The translations under genes and the position numbers were made by a program. DNA of 64,000 nucleotides from Prostheceraeus crozeri (lineage: Eukaryota > Platyhelminthes > Polycladida > Euryleptidae): the NCBI GenBank assembly GCA_907163375.1, contig CAJQUW010011257.1, positions 141,001 to 205,000 on the forward strand, given 5' to 3'. Shown piece by piece: positions 10,800-23,599 of this stretch (positions within the stretch are counted from its first letter, which is position 1; the number at the start of each line of letters is the position of its first letter). Below the pieces are notes generated by a model. It searched no databases and was not told the origin of the DNA. It saw only the letters and a program-made list of their open reading frames with translations.

Positions 10800-12500
10800 G
10801 ACGGTTAACACATAGAGGTCGGGTAGGTTTGAATTTCCAATTTCATTGCATTTCCTTTTATGTTAGATGATGGACAGCCAAGCTGTGTCCGACTCCCTGT
10901 TCGATGATACAATTTTGAAGAATTATTTAATGATTTATATGCGGTTACAGCATCAACCGGCGCACAACATCACAGTCTATTCGAATGAGAGCGGTCGCCG
11001 GGCAACTATAGCATGAATTATTGAAATGACAGGTAAGACTTACTATAAAAATGTTTACTTATTTAACATATCCTACTTGATCAAGAGCTAAATAAAAACC
11101 TAGAATTTGTTAATTTTGATACCTGCTACAAATACAATATTATTTAAATGATTTTTTTAAATTTCTGTGCATGAGCTGTATCATGATAAATAGTAACTTT
11201 CGCTCCTACATGCACTACATGCACTTCTGTAGAAGGCTGCGATCAAATAATGCACATACTTCATTTGACATTGCCTATATCGTTGTACGATTAATGTGAG
11301 AACTTCAACAGACAATATATAAATCAATTTATTTATATATTTGCATCTTCCTATTCTGCTTTAAAATCTGTGAAAAATTAACATTTCTTAGATATATATA
11401 TTCTGAGATATTTATGCAAATTCTTTATAGTATTCAATGAAATTCAATTCATATACCATCACATGCATGCATGTAGAGTAGACCGATCTGAAACCCAGGA
11501 TATAATAAGTACAGCATAGAAAACCGCTGTTCACTGTTCTCTGGTCACTACTTTTGTATCTTATGCGCATGTCCCTAGATATAGCGTGAATGCGCGATAG
11601 CGTCAGGACCCTATTTAATTTTTGTGGTATCAAAAATTTAAATAGAAGATTTTTCACCACTTAACGTATATCAGTAATAATATTAATTATTCATCATGAC
11701 ATAACTTCATAGTTGCCTCATTATCAATTACGCTCATGATTTCACTGATATAACTGTAAAAGTAACATACACAATTTTTCTTTATTTCAGGTAATAAACA
11801 ATTGCTCAAAAAATCACCAGTCATCGTTGTAGCTGAGTAGACGTGTCTTATGTTGAAGACAAGCGATTAAGGATGGCTACAAAAATATTAAATTGTGACT
11901 GACTCCTCATCTACGATTGCCGCTGTTGACTCTCCTCGACAAATATTTCCAGTACCTATTGGTTGAAGATAGCAATAGGGCAGCAAGTATTTCGCCGTAC
12001 AGAGTTACTGCTGTCTGTTCGGATCTGAATATAAACCAGAAAATGCTGACTGCTTAACAGCCTGATAACACAACGTTGAACTTCGAATTCTGAAATTGTG
12101 AATTTTTGCCCTATTTACGTCATTGACTTTTAATGAAAAACTTCCATGTTTGTTTCACTCGTCTGTATCTACTTACCTTGTGTGAGCTAATCCAGGGACG
12201 ACTACTAAGTTATCTATGTAGATATCTTAATAGTCCCTAGGTCATCGTAAGAAATTATTGGTTTTTGATTACCGAAAAAATGTCTATGATTTGTTAACCT
12301 GCCACGGATTTCCAAGGATAGGGATGGTTATGAAATTTAACCAAAACTTTACATGTAGATAGAAGAAGTACATTACCAGATAATCTGGTATAGTTTAATG
12401 AAATTATTAACATCTTCTGAAACATATCTATAGCATGCATTACAATGTGTAACGGATGATGTAGCACTACATTATTATCTATGTGTTATGTCTCGTTGTT
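10800..12500. other. AT-rich stretch, no gene seen
   Basis: No convincing coding region. A small imperfect palindrome lies at 12192-12240 (AGGGACGACTACTAAG against the complement of CTTAATAGTCCCT). The rest appears unique. Confidence 0.5.
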
Positions 12501-12602
12501 ACGCAGGCTCACAGTAGAAAAATGGTAAATAAGATCGAATAAATAATTGGCGTATCTATTATTTCAAACTCTTCCACAATCTGCAATGCAAATTTTGAAA
12601 AT

Positions 12603-14214
12603 ATGAACTCAATTTTCGATGGCAGTCTTGACCCAACGATGGTTCGGGAGATCCTTGGACGTCTAGAGGAGGCTGAACTACGTTCATTACGCGAAAAAAT
12701 ACACAATGTACTCATCGAAAAAGTCTCATGTGTCAGTGGTCGTCTCTTGAAACGTCGAAGAGCGGGATCTGTCAAACCGTCTGATCGAAGATTGTTTTTT
12801 CCTTGGAAGCTTGGCTGCCCAGGAACTTCTTCTGACAAGTACAGATAAGGATGCGCTTTCGCCAGCTGGTAGACGAGACATTGACGTTGATTTGAGTGAA
12901 TTCCCAGATAAATCCTCAACTGACATTATTAAGCAACTATCGGATATGTTTGGCTTATTCATTAACATTCAAACTGAAGTCAAATCTTTGAAAGAGTCAT
13001 TGAGAGGAAAGGAAAATAGAATTACGCATCTTGAAAACAAAATAAAAATACAGGATGACCGAATTTTACTCCTGGAGTCTTCGCTTGCAACAGTAAATAA
13101 CCCATCTGTTGACAGGGAATCATTACAGAAAACAACGACTGACACTCCAACTACACATTCTCCTGATGTAGCAATCAACTCTATTGTGAAATCACTTGAT
13201 ATTGATCGTCTTGCCCTGGTTATCGCTAATGCCCTAACTAAACCGCCAAGAGTGTGCGAGCTTGAATCTGAAACAGAAATTCTTGATAACAAAGTCAATG
13301 TTGAGTATGAAGCCCATTGAAGTTGTTGGCACAGCTGCAGCTTCTAACTGATTTATTACAACGCCTAGTCTACTTTCAACGAAGAGGGCTAGATTTGTTT
13401 TGGATGGTATTCACCAATCGAATTCTGATAAATCTACAAGGACATTGATTTATAATGTAGTTGAGAATTTACATGATTTTAGTCGAGTTGACTCTTGTTT
13501 TGCAAATTCTAAAGCTTTCTTTGTTGAAGTGGATGAATTTGATGCCTCACGTATGCTTGACTCGTCCAACTGGCCATCAGGCCTCCTCGTCCGACGATGG
13601 ACAGAAAGGGAAGAAAATTTTCAAATACCTCAAGTCGAACCACAAAAGTCAAGAGTATTTCGACAGAAAAATAGGCCCAGATATGTCACTGAACAAGGAA
13701 GAGCACAGGGAAAATCTCCAAACATTCCCGATCAGCATGTATAGCCTGTTCAATCGAAAAATTACAGGCGACCCTCTCATACAGATGAATCTCTATCAAA
13801 ACACTTTTCAAAATAATTCACGAAAAAATTATCGCAGTGATAAGACCCATATTGGTTATCCTTATCCAACTGCTTTTCCTGACCACAGGCCGAATCAAGA
13901 TTCCAACCAAGTTTTGAATAAGCAATTCAACCTCCAATGGAGTAGGAAACAAGATAGAATCAACGATAATTTAGACAGCCATGTCACTTTACGAGCCGAG
14001 CAGAATTACTTCAGAAATAGAAACTCAAACTATATGCGCTTTCATGACAGAGCGGCGTCTGAACAATTGGGACAGTCAGCCGCGCGATCTTTCTACTCCA
14101 ATTAATTCAGACTTTCAAGATTTATCCAAAAATGTTTCGTCTGTTGTTCAAGAGCAGTCTCAACTATTGGAGTTGGCTGAGTTATCAATTATCTCGTATA
14201 ACTGTCAGCGATAA
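12603..14214 (+). pseudogene. ORF1-like retroelement protein remnant, ending at an endonuclease-like start
   Basis: Several overlapping plus-strand frames form one apparently coding region: 12603-12848, 12811-13320 (169 codons), 13400-13744, 13461-14105 and 13981-14214. The 12811-13320 product has a coiled-coil-like stretch with heptad spacing (residues 45-95, KSLKESLRGKENRITHLENK). The next frame carries DASRMLDSSNWPSGLLVRRW, then a basic, Asn/Gln-rich tail. The last frame ends LSIISYNCQR, resembling the first strand of LINE APE endonucleases. A coiled coil, a basic tail and an endonuclease start together suggest ORF1 and the very beginning of ORF2 of a non-LTR element, with at least two frameshifts, cut off near 14215. 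The family is not recognised; a host gene remnant is the alternative. Confidence 0.4.
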
Positions 14215-14499
14215 CTGATGTATTTGATCCTGTCCACAACTTTAGAGACATTTGCAATAACTGGACATCCAAAACTGTGTTTAAATTTCCAAGTTTTCAA
14301 AATCCAGATGTGACTAATTAATGCAGCTGATATTTCCAATGCTCGCAAGCGGTCTGATAAAACGATCCGCACTCCCTGCCAGAATTTCATATGAAATGAA
14401 TCATCGAGTATTGGAGCCACGAAATCTTGAAGATGCAAATGTTTCCCCTGCAGCCTCACTGTTTGATGAGTCCAACATTACTGAGTACAGCATTGCGAT

Positions 14500-16390
14500 T
14501 TGACTGAAGGATTCATTAGATTCCTGAAGCTAATCAGCACAGTATTGACCAAAAGGAATACAATGCCATCTTTTAAGAGCAAAGACAAACAACTTCCAGA
14601 AGCGAATCCTATTCAGAAAATGAAAAAGTATTTGGCCTTTGCTACAATATGCGAATTTCTTTAATACATAAGGAAAATATTAACCATCAAGCTTATCAAG
14701 GACAACTTTCTTGACCGTAACGCAATGTTGCGAAATGCAGTAGAATAGATCGCATATTTGATCATAGACTGTCGTTTCATCACAGTAGGCCTATTTTCCG
14801 GTGTAATTATGGTGCTTTATTATCATCATCTTTAAAAAGGCACAATTAGTGTTAGCTTTTGAAAAATGAAATTCGATACATCCATCAGTAATACTGAATT
14901 TTCAAAGACTCAACTTGTATATATAGAGATTTTAGGTATGTCACCTCTTGGTCAAGCGAAGCACCGATAACTAAGGTTCCGTGCCTCGCCCTTCGGGCTC
15001 TTGCATAAACATGTTGATCTCGAAAAATGCAATAAAGATGGATGCTGTGCACTTGTTGCGTAAATAAATATTCTCATTATGATCGCTCACATATATAGTT
15101 TAATTAAAATTACGTACATACGAAGTAACTTTGATTAAAAAAGAACTCAGGGACCGGTAGATCAAAATTTGTTTTCATCAAAAAGCAGTTTCATTGTCTA
15201 CTGACGTGATAAGACATTTGATTAGATGTTACGTTCAAAAATATGTATCTGGTACAATGATGTAAGAGACAAATTTTAATATAATTCGATGTGATCAGCT
15301 TTGTTAGGTGATCAGAGTCCTGAAAAAGTTATCCGAGCCACTAGCCTGAAAGTCCAATTCGAATTATAGAAATAAAAGTTCCGATTTGCAATCATCCGAA
15401 TATCCTATTTAATAATTACTTCAAAAGAAATTGAATTCGACTTATTTTATTAGGGCCTTTCATTAGTGTTCTGGCTTCACGATTGAAATAGGGAGACTCA
15501 TAAAGCAGTCCATATACTCAATAGGTCTGTGTTGATGGGGCAAAGAGGACACGTATTATTCTATTATTCGATGAATGTCGAAATGTGTTGACGCCATAGA
15601 GTAGGTATATATTAAGTAGAGTGGTAACTCCGCATTTATTAAATCCCCAATGTGCATACACTTTCGATTTTACTAAATGAACTCGAGGGGGATGCAGTTG
15701 GTAATTGTTACCAAATGTGAGATATGCAGATTTTTGCAGCTTTGAAGAATTTGTCACGGAATTGAGTGATCAGGATTGCAATGCAGACGGAATGTTGGCA
15801 TTTTACAGATTATCAGTGTCATGACAGCATTGGAAATTTAATATTTGTTAAATTAGCAATTCGATGGGCTCCTATTACTTTCATGCTCAACCTCAAGAGT
15901 ATTTTCTCAAGCGTGATCATATCACAGGCAACCTGCCACTGGCAGGGCAAAATCACATAATCAAAGACTTCATTTAACTTTGAAAGATGTAAATGGGTCC
16001 ACATCACTATTCAGATTCAAAAAATGAAGCATGAGTTTAGTAGTCGAATCACAAAATCATGCCGATGAAAATTGAATTAAAAACTTGAAATTTCAGTCAA
16101 GAAAGCACGAGTGATACCGCGACTTTTTGATAAAGACTTCCATTATAATACGGATCATGAAATTCCATTGACAATCAGCTTATTAGGAAATATGCATTTC
16201 TTTTGATATCCAACTTGTTTCATACTACTTATAGGGGGGCGTCACCTCGGTAGTATATAAATTGGCAAAATTTTGACTTTTTTAAAACTGCTCAAATAAT
16301 TTTTGGACCACGGGAACGTAATCTCCGGAAAAAACTGAATCTTTTCATGTAAAAATTTTCAGTGTATACAGACACTTTTTTGAGTCGACA
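14500..16390. other. AT-rich stretch, no gene seen
   Basis: Only short random frames occur. A small hairpin, CTCGCCCTTCGGGCTC, lies near 14986. I see nothing else to annotate. Confidence 0.5.
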
Positions 16391-16401
16391 CTCTACCTAT
16401 A

Positions 16402-17796
16402 CAGGGTGAGCGGAAAGTCTCTCCCTGATTTCAAAAGCCTGTAGTTTTAAAGCAAATATATTTTTAAATCTAATTTTTCGTCTCATAATTAAGAATGTAC
16501 CAAAGTTTTATATCAAAACAAGCATTTTGATCTACTACAATCTATTCAATCGCTCAAGGGTTAGAAATGCTTTAGTACAAAATTGATCAAATGAAATACG
16601 AAAATATAAATGAATGAGCTAAAAACTTGCAAACACTGTCTAAGTTTATGCTGAAGTGAATGTCCTTTTGGATTCTATTTCTTGGAAGCAACCAGGTGTT
16701 GTAAGCTTTTGATGATTCTAATGTGTCAATGCGATAGAGAACATGGCTTCAAAGAGACCAGATTGAAATGCATGTGCCTAGACTAACGACACCAATGTCG
16801 TCCAGATATCTATGCTTTTAAATGCTTCTGTGCTATGTGTAAAACCATTGTGATCAAATATCTATTGTCAAAATAAATCGAGTAGTTGGATTCATATTGT
16901 CTGCTTTTGATTAATACGATTCACTCAGATGTGTGTTAACAGTACACAGTACAACGGTTCAAACCCTGTACCCATCTGACAAAGCTGCCAGACTTGAAAT
17001 GTGCACCGAGTTTCTTACCAGAATAGCAGAGGATGATGCCTATCTTAACTTTTTTCCGACGAGGCGACCTTTCATCTGAATGGCCGCATCAATCGCCATA
17101 ACTGCGTTATCTGGGGAAAAAGCAATCCTCATGAAATTCACGAAGCTCCAATAAAATCTCCATCAGTTTGTGTTTGGGCAGGGATGTATCGCGATCGAGT
17201 GATAGGACCATTCCTATTTAAATCGACGGTAAAGGCCAAGGAATACCTCGAAATGCTGCAACAATTTGCCATTCCTGCGATGAAGAGGATGAGACGATGT
17301 TTTTCAAAAACCATCTTCATGCATGATGGTGCACCATGTCATTGGGCGAACACGACGAAGTCTTTCCTTTATTCTAACTTCGGTAACCACTTGATCGGTA
17401 ACAATGGCCCATTCCATTGGGCTCCACGAAGTACAGATTTGACCCCAATGGACTTTTATTTTTGGAGTCACGTTAAATCTTTCGTTCAAAAACAAGCGCC
17501 TACCAGCATCACGGGTCTCAAGTGTGCGATTCGAGAAGCGTTTAGTCAACTTTTGCCATCGCATCTTGACTCTGCTTTTCAGTCGTTCGAGAAAATACTT
17601 GATCTTTGTGTGTCAGTTGATGGAGGTCATTTTGAGCAATTGCTGTGACTAAATAGATTGTAGTGGATCAAAATGCTTGTTTTGGCATAAAACTTTGGTG
17701 CATTCTTGATTATGAGACGAAAAATTAGACTTAAAAATATATTTGCCTTGAAACTACAGGCTTTTGAAATCAGGGAGAGACTTTCCGCTCACCCTG
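16402..17796 (+). mobile_element. Tc1/mariner element, DD41D-type, with 150-bp TIRs
   Basis: The element starts CAGGGTGAGCGGAAAG and ends with its complement CTTTCCGCTCACCCTG. It is flanked by TA at 16400-16401 and 17797-17798, the Tc1/mariner target duplication. The inverted repeats cover about 150 bp (16402-16552 and 17647-17796) with roughly eight mismatches by eye. The 1395-bp length is normal for the superfamily. The transposase remnant lies at 16950-17648. The N-terminal helix-turn-helix region expected from about 16550 is not recognisable, so the copy is dead or non-autonomous. Confidence 0.9.
16937..17648 (+). pseudogene. DD41D-type mariner transposase (C-terminal two-thirds)
   Basis: Catalytic domain of a cut-and-paste transposase of the DDE/D superfamily. 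The first acidic residue is in FSDEATFHLNG (Asp codon 17058-17060), the second in FMHDGAPCH (17325-17327) and the third in LTPMDFYFW (17451-17453). There are 41 residues between the second and third Asp, which defines the DD41D group. The stretch from 17184 to the TGA at 17646-17648 is open (154 codons). Upstream, HLNGRINRHNCVIWG lies in the same frame, but YPSDKAARLEMCTEFLTRI is in another frame, so at least one frameshift lies near 17050. The DNA-binding N-terminus is missing or unrecognisable. The stop codon touches the right TIR. Confidence 0.85.
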
Positions 17797-17799
17797 TAT

Positions 17800-18690
17800 A
17801 TCCCTACTCTATGGTTGACGCGGTCAATATAAGTTTCAAAAATTTCATTTTTTTACAGAATTCATTAATAGCACTGGAGTGATCAATGGCTTTAGATATT
17901 CTGCATAATCTAACTATGTAATAATGAATCTTATCATACAGACTTTGAAAGTTTTGAATGTTCGTTTTTTCCGATTGACCTTTGCTTTGACATTATGTAA
18001 GAGCAATGCATTCATAACAATCATGAAAGTCTTGTAATATTGCTATAAAATACATGTTATAATTAACGGAGAATGTCTGAATTCAAATAGCCACAATTCA
18101 TTAATTGCTTGCCGCATAATGGATTGAAGGATCTAAAAGTTGACCAAAATGTTTGGCATCCTGCAACTTTATCGCTTTATACTTCCGACAATCTACGAAT
18201 TCCTGAATTATGGTGTGAGAACCAAAAGTAAGATAATAGTTCATCTATCCGCCTGATATCATTAAAGACCATTTCCGACATGCACTAAAATACCACCTGC
18301 TGAATGCCTAAAAATAACTTCTCAAACGGTCAGATCTAAAGATAAGATATTCGCATCCGTTCGATTGTGGATAACATGAAACGTAGTGAACTCAATGATC
18401 ACCAAGCGATGCCATGGTGAAGACTCTCTAAATATCAAAGAGCTTCGAGTGACATTGTCTTGGCATTTCTTATGTTGCACTCAATGACATATCGCACGAT
18501 ATTAATCATGGTGTTTACCTACCAGATAAGCCCCTTCCACTCACTGTCTCGTGTTATTTTTCCAAATGCTTAGTAAAGCACTTATCAACTTAAGAGACTT
18601 TTTAAATTTATCACTTGCTCTCATTTACACTCAGTTGAGAAAGTTTGGTTGGAAGAACGGAAAAATTTTTAAAATGTGAAACCAGCAGCA
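17800..18690. other. AT-rich stretch, no gene seen
   Basis: No recognisable gene or repeat between the mariner element and the GC-richer segment that follows. Confidence 0.5.
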
Positions 18691-18784
18691 TAAAGCTGGC
18701 AATACTATTAAACAGATGGCTACCTCGGCAAAGATCGCGGGTAGAGGCATTCAGCAGTCAGGATGAGCCCATATCTGCTCCGTC

Positions 18785-19165
18785 CAACCCAGAATTGTTC
18801 ACTTCAGTTCAGGGACGCTCTGAGGTGGTCTATATCAACAGCTGATTCTATTGCCCTCTTCCTCCACCGCGCTGAATGCCTTCGCAGAGTGCAGCAGTCC
18901 TCATTTGCATCAGTCTCGCACACATTGTAATACACTTGTGACATGACAGTTGCATCACCGATGACATCACCATACAATGGCCAAGGAAAAATATCCACGT
19001 CAACTTCTTCAGTCGGCTCTTTTCGAATGAGCTTGTCCAGTCATTATCAAACAGCTGTCTGCAAGCAGTCAAATCGAGCCAGTGCACAGCATTTGTCACG
19101 GGCCACAGCCCTCACTTCCATGCACATGTTGGATGATATAGATGCACACCGTTTATAAATATTTC
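18785..19165 (-). other. GC-richer, coding-like segment of unknown identity
   Basis: Composition is clearly less AT-rich than the surroundings. On the minus strand one frame reads through a Cys-rich stretch (KRCASISSNMCMEVRA, DKCCALARFDCLQ). It meets three adjacent stops near 19047-19055 and continues in the same frame with PTEEVDVDIFPWPLYGDVIG and YYNVCETDANEDCC, then a basic stretch and a stop near 18800. Balanced codons on both sides of the stop cluster suggest a decayed exon or transposase fragment. I do not recognise the family, and it may be non-coding. Confidence 0.25.
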
Positions 19166-19681
19166 CACTTTTTGAAATAATTCATGGTGTAATAAGATTC
19201 GTGTTGCTCGATTGATTCGACTTCGTGTAGAAATAAGCTCAGAACAATAAGGGATCTCAAATATTTAAAGTATCAGTTTTCTAATATTAGTTTGGTAAGT
19301 GATTGGGTTTTAATTAAGCTTTTAAAATGTTTTAAAACAAAAAACATGATGTTATTTTGTTTTCTTTATTTTTCTTTGTTTTTAAAAGGTTATCATTTTG
19401 TTACGTTTTAAAATGTCCAACCTATTGAATGAATTGTCAACCGTATGTGTAGTTTTAAAAGATGTAATGTGAGAACCCCGAGCTTTAATCTGTGTATTGA
19501 TATCATTAGATTTAACCTACGAATCAATTGTCAAATAATAATAATAATGATAATAATAATAAGCGTATATATTTCATCGGACTGGAAATCATGCAAAGAG
19601 TAGGTGAAGAAGATACATGATAAAATTCTCAAGATAAGTTAGTGTGCAAGAGTAGCGACAAAAGGAAGAAAATATTGTACA

Positions 19682-22281
19682 TTAGAGATTTGGGCGCGTG
19701 TGCCGATCGTTTACCAATTTGGAGGTCTTCATGATGAATGAACGTAGTCTTCTTTCACTCCTCGCAACTGGGATTATAACTCTACCACTTTGCGATATTG
19801 AGGGTACGATCGAGTTCAAGACATGCTGGTCATTCGAAGCAGCTTGATAAAATAGCTTGATAGCCGCAGCTTCACGTCGGCTTGATAGCGGTTCTAGTTC
19901 ATGAGCATCACAGTTTTCGCCACGCACTATGAAACCTTTTCTGAACTCTTTCAAGTTTTGACGAGTTCTCCTTTGATATCCCAACGAATAATGGCGAACA
20001 ATACTCTAGGATGGATCTTACGATGGCATTGTATACTGTCAGCAAGAAGGCGTACGTGAGAAGTTCTTTAAGTTGGCGAATTAGAAACAAGTTTCGCGAA
20101 GCGGAGCGAATAACGCTGTCAATGTGCGATGACCAATTCAAGTTAGAGTCGAATGTTACCCCAAGAAGTTTCAAACTATCAGCACATCGCATGTAGGGCA
20201 ATTGTATCGGAGAAAAATCGTTGGTCCGAGAAATGGGTAAGTATTTGCATTTACTGACATTCAAAGGTAGATAGATATCCTCACTCCATTTTGTTAGGCA
20301 ATTATGGACTTCATGCACATGCTGATTATCAGAGTTTCTAAATATGGGTACACAAATTGAAAAGTCATCTGCATGCTTTATAACCTGGGATGGAAAGTTC
20401 GGAGATTGAAATGAGCCAATCACAAGGGAAAAAAGGTATGGCGAAAGGACGGAGCCTTGTGGAATGCCAGAAGAAACATTTGAAAAATTGCTCAGGTCAC
20501 ACCCGATACGCACACATTGAGTTCGGTCTTCAAAAAAACTTCGCATCCATTTGATTATTGGAACAGGGATAGAACATTCAGTCAGGCGATTTATGATGAC
20601 TTCGAATTTTAACTTATCAAATGCCTTTGTAGAGTCGTATGCAATTATCTGCGCGCCGGAAACATGAGTTTTCAAAACATTTAGAAATGTAATCATGGAG
20701 TGAGATAAGTGCACAGCTTGTGGACGAATGTGGGCGAAACCCAAATTGCTCCATACCGTAACCACGAATTAAATCCTCCTTTACTGAGGTCAGTATAAAC
20801 TATTCAAGTATCTTGACCGGGATTGGGAGAAGACTTATAGGTCTGAAATCATTGAGGTCTCTTACTGCATTTGCCTTTGGAACAGGAATGATAACAGCTC
20901 GCTTCCACACTTTCGGGACATGTCCATTGCTCAGCGATAAATTGAAGACATAGGACAGTGGCTCGCTAATAAGGTGAGCAACAGCTTTATAGAGACTGGC
21001 TGGAATATCAGGAGAGGCCTTCGACGTCTTCAGTTTACAAAGATGCTCATATACCTGAATTTCATCCACTGTTAACGGATTAACGGAAGATTCGTCAGTC
21101 ATGAAGCAACGAGAAAAGTCACTAGCTTGGCAATTACTGACGAACACTTCATTGAACGTATCAGCGGCTGTCTTCGTAGAAGAGAAGTTATGGAAAATGT
21201 GAGACAAGTTATTACAATGTTTTCCTCTGGATGACTGTACTAACTTTCACAAGTTTGAGGGCTTGTTCTTCTTAAACCAATTTGAATTTGCTTTTATTAT
21301 CTCCAATTTGACCTTTCCTTTGAAATGATTGTACTTTTGGAAGTCACGGTCTCGAAATGCTTTCCATCTTTTATCGATCAGAACCTTGACAACCGGAGTC
21401 ATCCACGGTTTATCATTTTGGGCAAAATTAACCGAATGACCTGGTATTGCCAACTCGAACGCAAGTTGTAAGGCGTAGTGAAAATAGTCACATTTTCTCT
21501 CAAGATCTATAGTGCAATCGTAAACATACGACCAGTCAATTAATTGCACGAGATATACGAAGTCGGAGATTTTGGAATGTCGGAGGTCATATACTTGCCT
21601 TTGAAAAGTCATTTTGTTATTGGTTGATTGATTCGCAGGAACGGCGAGCAAAGAAGAATGATAGACTTTTGAGTTGTCTATAGGGAGTTCTGTAGTGATG
21701 CGATAGTCAGAAGCAAGTTCATCAGAAATCAATATATAATCCAACTGAGAATTACCATAAGTCACACCATGATAAAGATTTACTAAATTTAGATGGGAGC
21801 AAATCTCGTTGATGGGAAAGTGATTCAGGTCTCCGCAAAACACAATTTGATTGTTTGGAAAGCGATCAGAGATATTGTCAAAACAGTCAATAATGAAACT
21901 TTGTAACACATTTCTCATTCGAACTGCTACCACTGGAGGAATATAGATGCCAGCAAGGGTTATGTTTGGCCTGATATTAATGATGATCACCACCTCAATA
22001 TTTTGCGGTTTATTTGGAATACTCATTTGTCTTGGAAAAAGAGAGTTGCGCGCCCAGATGGCTACACCTCCACCAATGCGATGTTCTCGGTCATCACGGA
22101 AGGCTACAAAGCCTGGGATTGAGGTGAAATCTGAAGAATGCTGATCTGAAAACCAGGTTTCAACAGCAGCAAAACAGTCAACATTTAACTTGTCAATAAT
22201 TGCAGAAATAAGTTCTAGCTTTTGAACAGCAGAACGTGCGTTGGCCAGCATGATTTTTGGCAAACGTGAGCAACCTGACAT
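19682..22281 (-). pseudogene. LINE ORF2: APE endonuclease and reverse transcriptase
   Basis: ORF2 nicks the target DNA and reverse-transcribes the element RNA from the nick. The endonuclease occupies 22281-21247 (ATG start, MSGCSRLPKIMLANARS). Visible motifs are AVETWFSD with the metal-binding Glu, RIGGGVAIW, FCGDLNHF, QLDYILIS and YHSSLL. The RT N-terminus is at 21207-20800 with DFRPISLLPIPVKILE. The palm is at 20765-19908: motif A AYDSTKAFDKL, motif B SGIPQGSVLSP, motif C KHADDFSI. The C-terminus is at 19984-19682 (CDAHELEPLSSRREAAAIKL). In-frame stops lie at 21247-21249 (TGA) and 20800-20802 (TAG). Frameshifts lie close to 20780 and between 19984 and 19908. Total length fits a full ORF2 of about 870 residues. 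Confidence 0.85.
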
Positions 22282-22316
22282 ATCAGCATTAGAGAATTTC
22301 TGAGTAAAAGCAGACT

Positions 22317-23090
22317 CTAAAAACCCGAAGCAGTCTTATCGTCACGATTGATACGAGTAATTCGCCCTCTATGAATAATGATATCTTCATCGTTTTCTCG
22401 CATGATTTTCAATTGATCTCTGAGCTTCTTCTGACACATTTGCTCATACCTTGTGTAGTCCGGTTGATGTATACTCCCCTGAAAAGAGGGGATTTCCGCA
22501 ATTGTTTGGCAAGGGAGAGGATTTTAAACTTTGCAGATTTATCTTTACAAACTATTTTTGTCAATCTTGTTTTCTCATTGGATGGACGGCCAATGCGGGA
22601 AACAGAAGAAATGAGATCAGGTTGAATTTCAAGAAACTGCACAATTTTGCGGATTTGACTTTCATCATGATTCTTTCTATTGATTAAAAGCCCTTTAGAC
22701 AACTCTTCTAAACCACTTACAACTAGATTGTTTTCTCTTATCCTCTTTTCTTCAATTTCATTCAAAATGAAATTCAATTTTTTTTTGCTCTTCATGAGGT
22801 AAAGAACTGTTATTACAATATTCAATCCGATTCATATCGTCATGTTGTAAAGAATTAATTTGATCTTTTAAAGAGGATATTTCAGAGGCCATATCATCCA
22901 TTATTTTCTGAAGAGGGATTATTAGGTCGATAAACTTTGATTCAATGACGGATGTGATCTTATCAGTGTCAACCATAGACTTGGATTGCTGTGCTCTCAT
23001 CTGTATAACAGCCAAAACCAAGTCTTGCTTGTTGTAAGAGCCTTTCCGTTCTAAAAGCTCTCGATCGGATAATGACGAAAGATCTGTCAT
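22317..23090 (-). pseudogene. LINE ORF1: coiled-coil/RRM-like RNA-binding protein
   Basis: ORF1 proteins of this kind trimerise by a coiled coil and bind the element RNA. The start is the ATG at 23090 (MTDLSSLSDRELLERKG). A coiled coil follows (FIDLIIPLQKIMDDMASEIS). The RNA-binding core lies in another frame (22825-22409) with RENNLVVSGLEE, VSRIGRPSNEKTRLTKIV and FRGVYINRTTQ. The C-terminus shifts frame again (QLKIMRENDEDIIIHRGRIT) and ends at TAG 22317-22319. There are thus two frameshifts, near 22790 and near 22440. The VSRIGR...KTR pattern is shared by ORF1 proteins of many LINEs. Confidence 0.75.
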
Positions 23091-23599
23091 AATTGAGTAA
23101 TGGAATACGCAACAGTCAAAGAATGTGACAACGTTGTAGCGTTGCTAGGCAATGATGTGACGTCAAGAGAAAAATCAATAATTCAATGAAATTCGGACGA
23201 GAGGGTTTTCTGAACAACTGCAGAAAATCAGCTGATTACAGAGACAGATCAGATACCAACAATGCCAGGGGTCTAAATATAGATCCACAGAAGAGAATGG
23301 TCACTGCACTGCAAATACACAATGGACAAGCGACGGACACTGGGGAAATCCAATTCCGAGAGATAGAACGATAAAAGATCGCGAAGTGAATAATGATCAA
23401 TGCCAAACCAGCACAATACGAAAAAACCCAATCACTCAAAAACCAGTGAACTGACAGAACTCAGACTAAAACCAAACTCCACAGGACAGCCAGACCAACC
23501 AGACGGTAACAAATTCCAGGCTGAACAACACACCAAAGGCCTCAAATGGAACCAGACGCAGGAGGCAGACGAAGACACGACCGCACGCCACAATGCCTA

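Noticed and set aside
12726-13298. Minus-strand frames overlapping the ORF1-like region
   Set aside because: Low-complexity Ser/Arg shadows of the plus-strand frame.
14460-14490. Hammerhead-like TGATGAGTCC
   Set aside because: The core C is replaced by T, and no GAAAC or flanking stems follow.
17184-17648. Intact host gene derived from a transposase
   Set aside because: The frame lies between clear TIRs with TA duplications, lacks its N-terminus and has a frameshift upstream.
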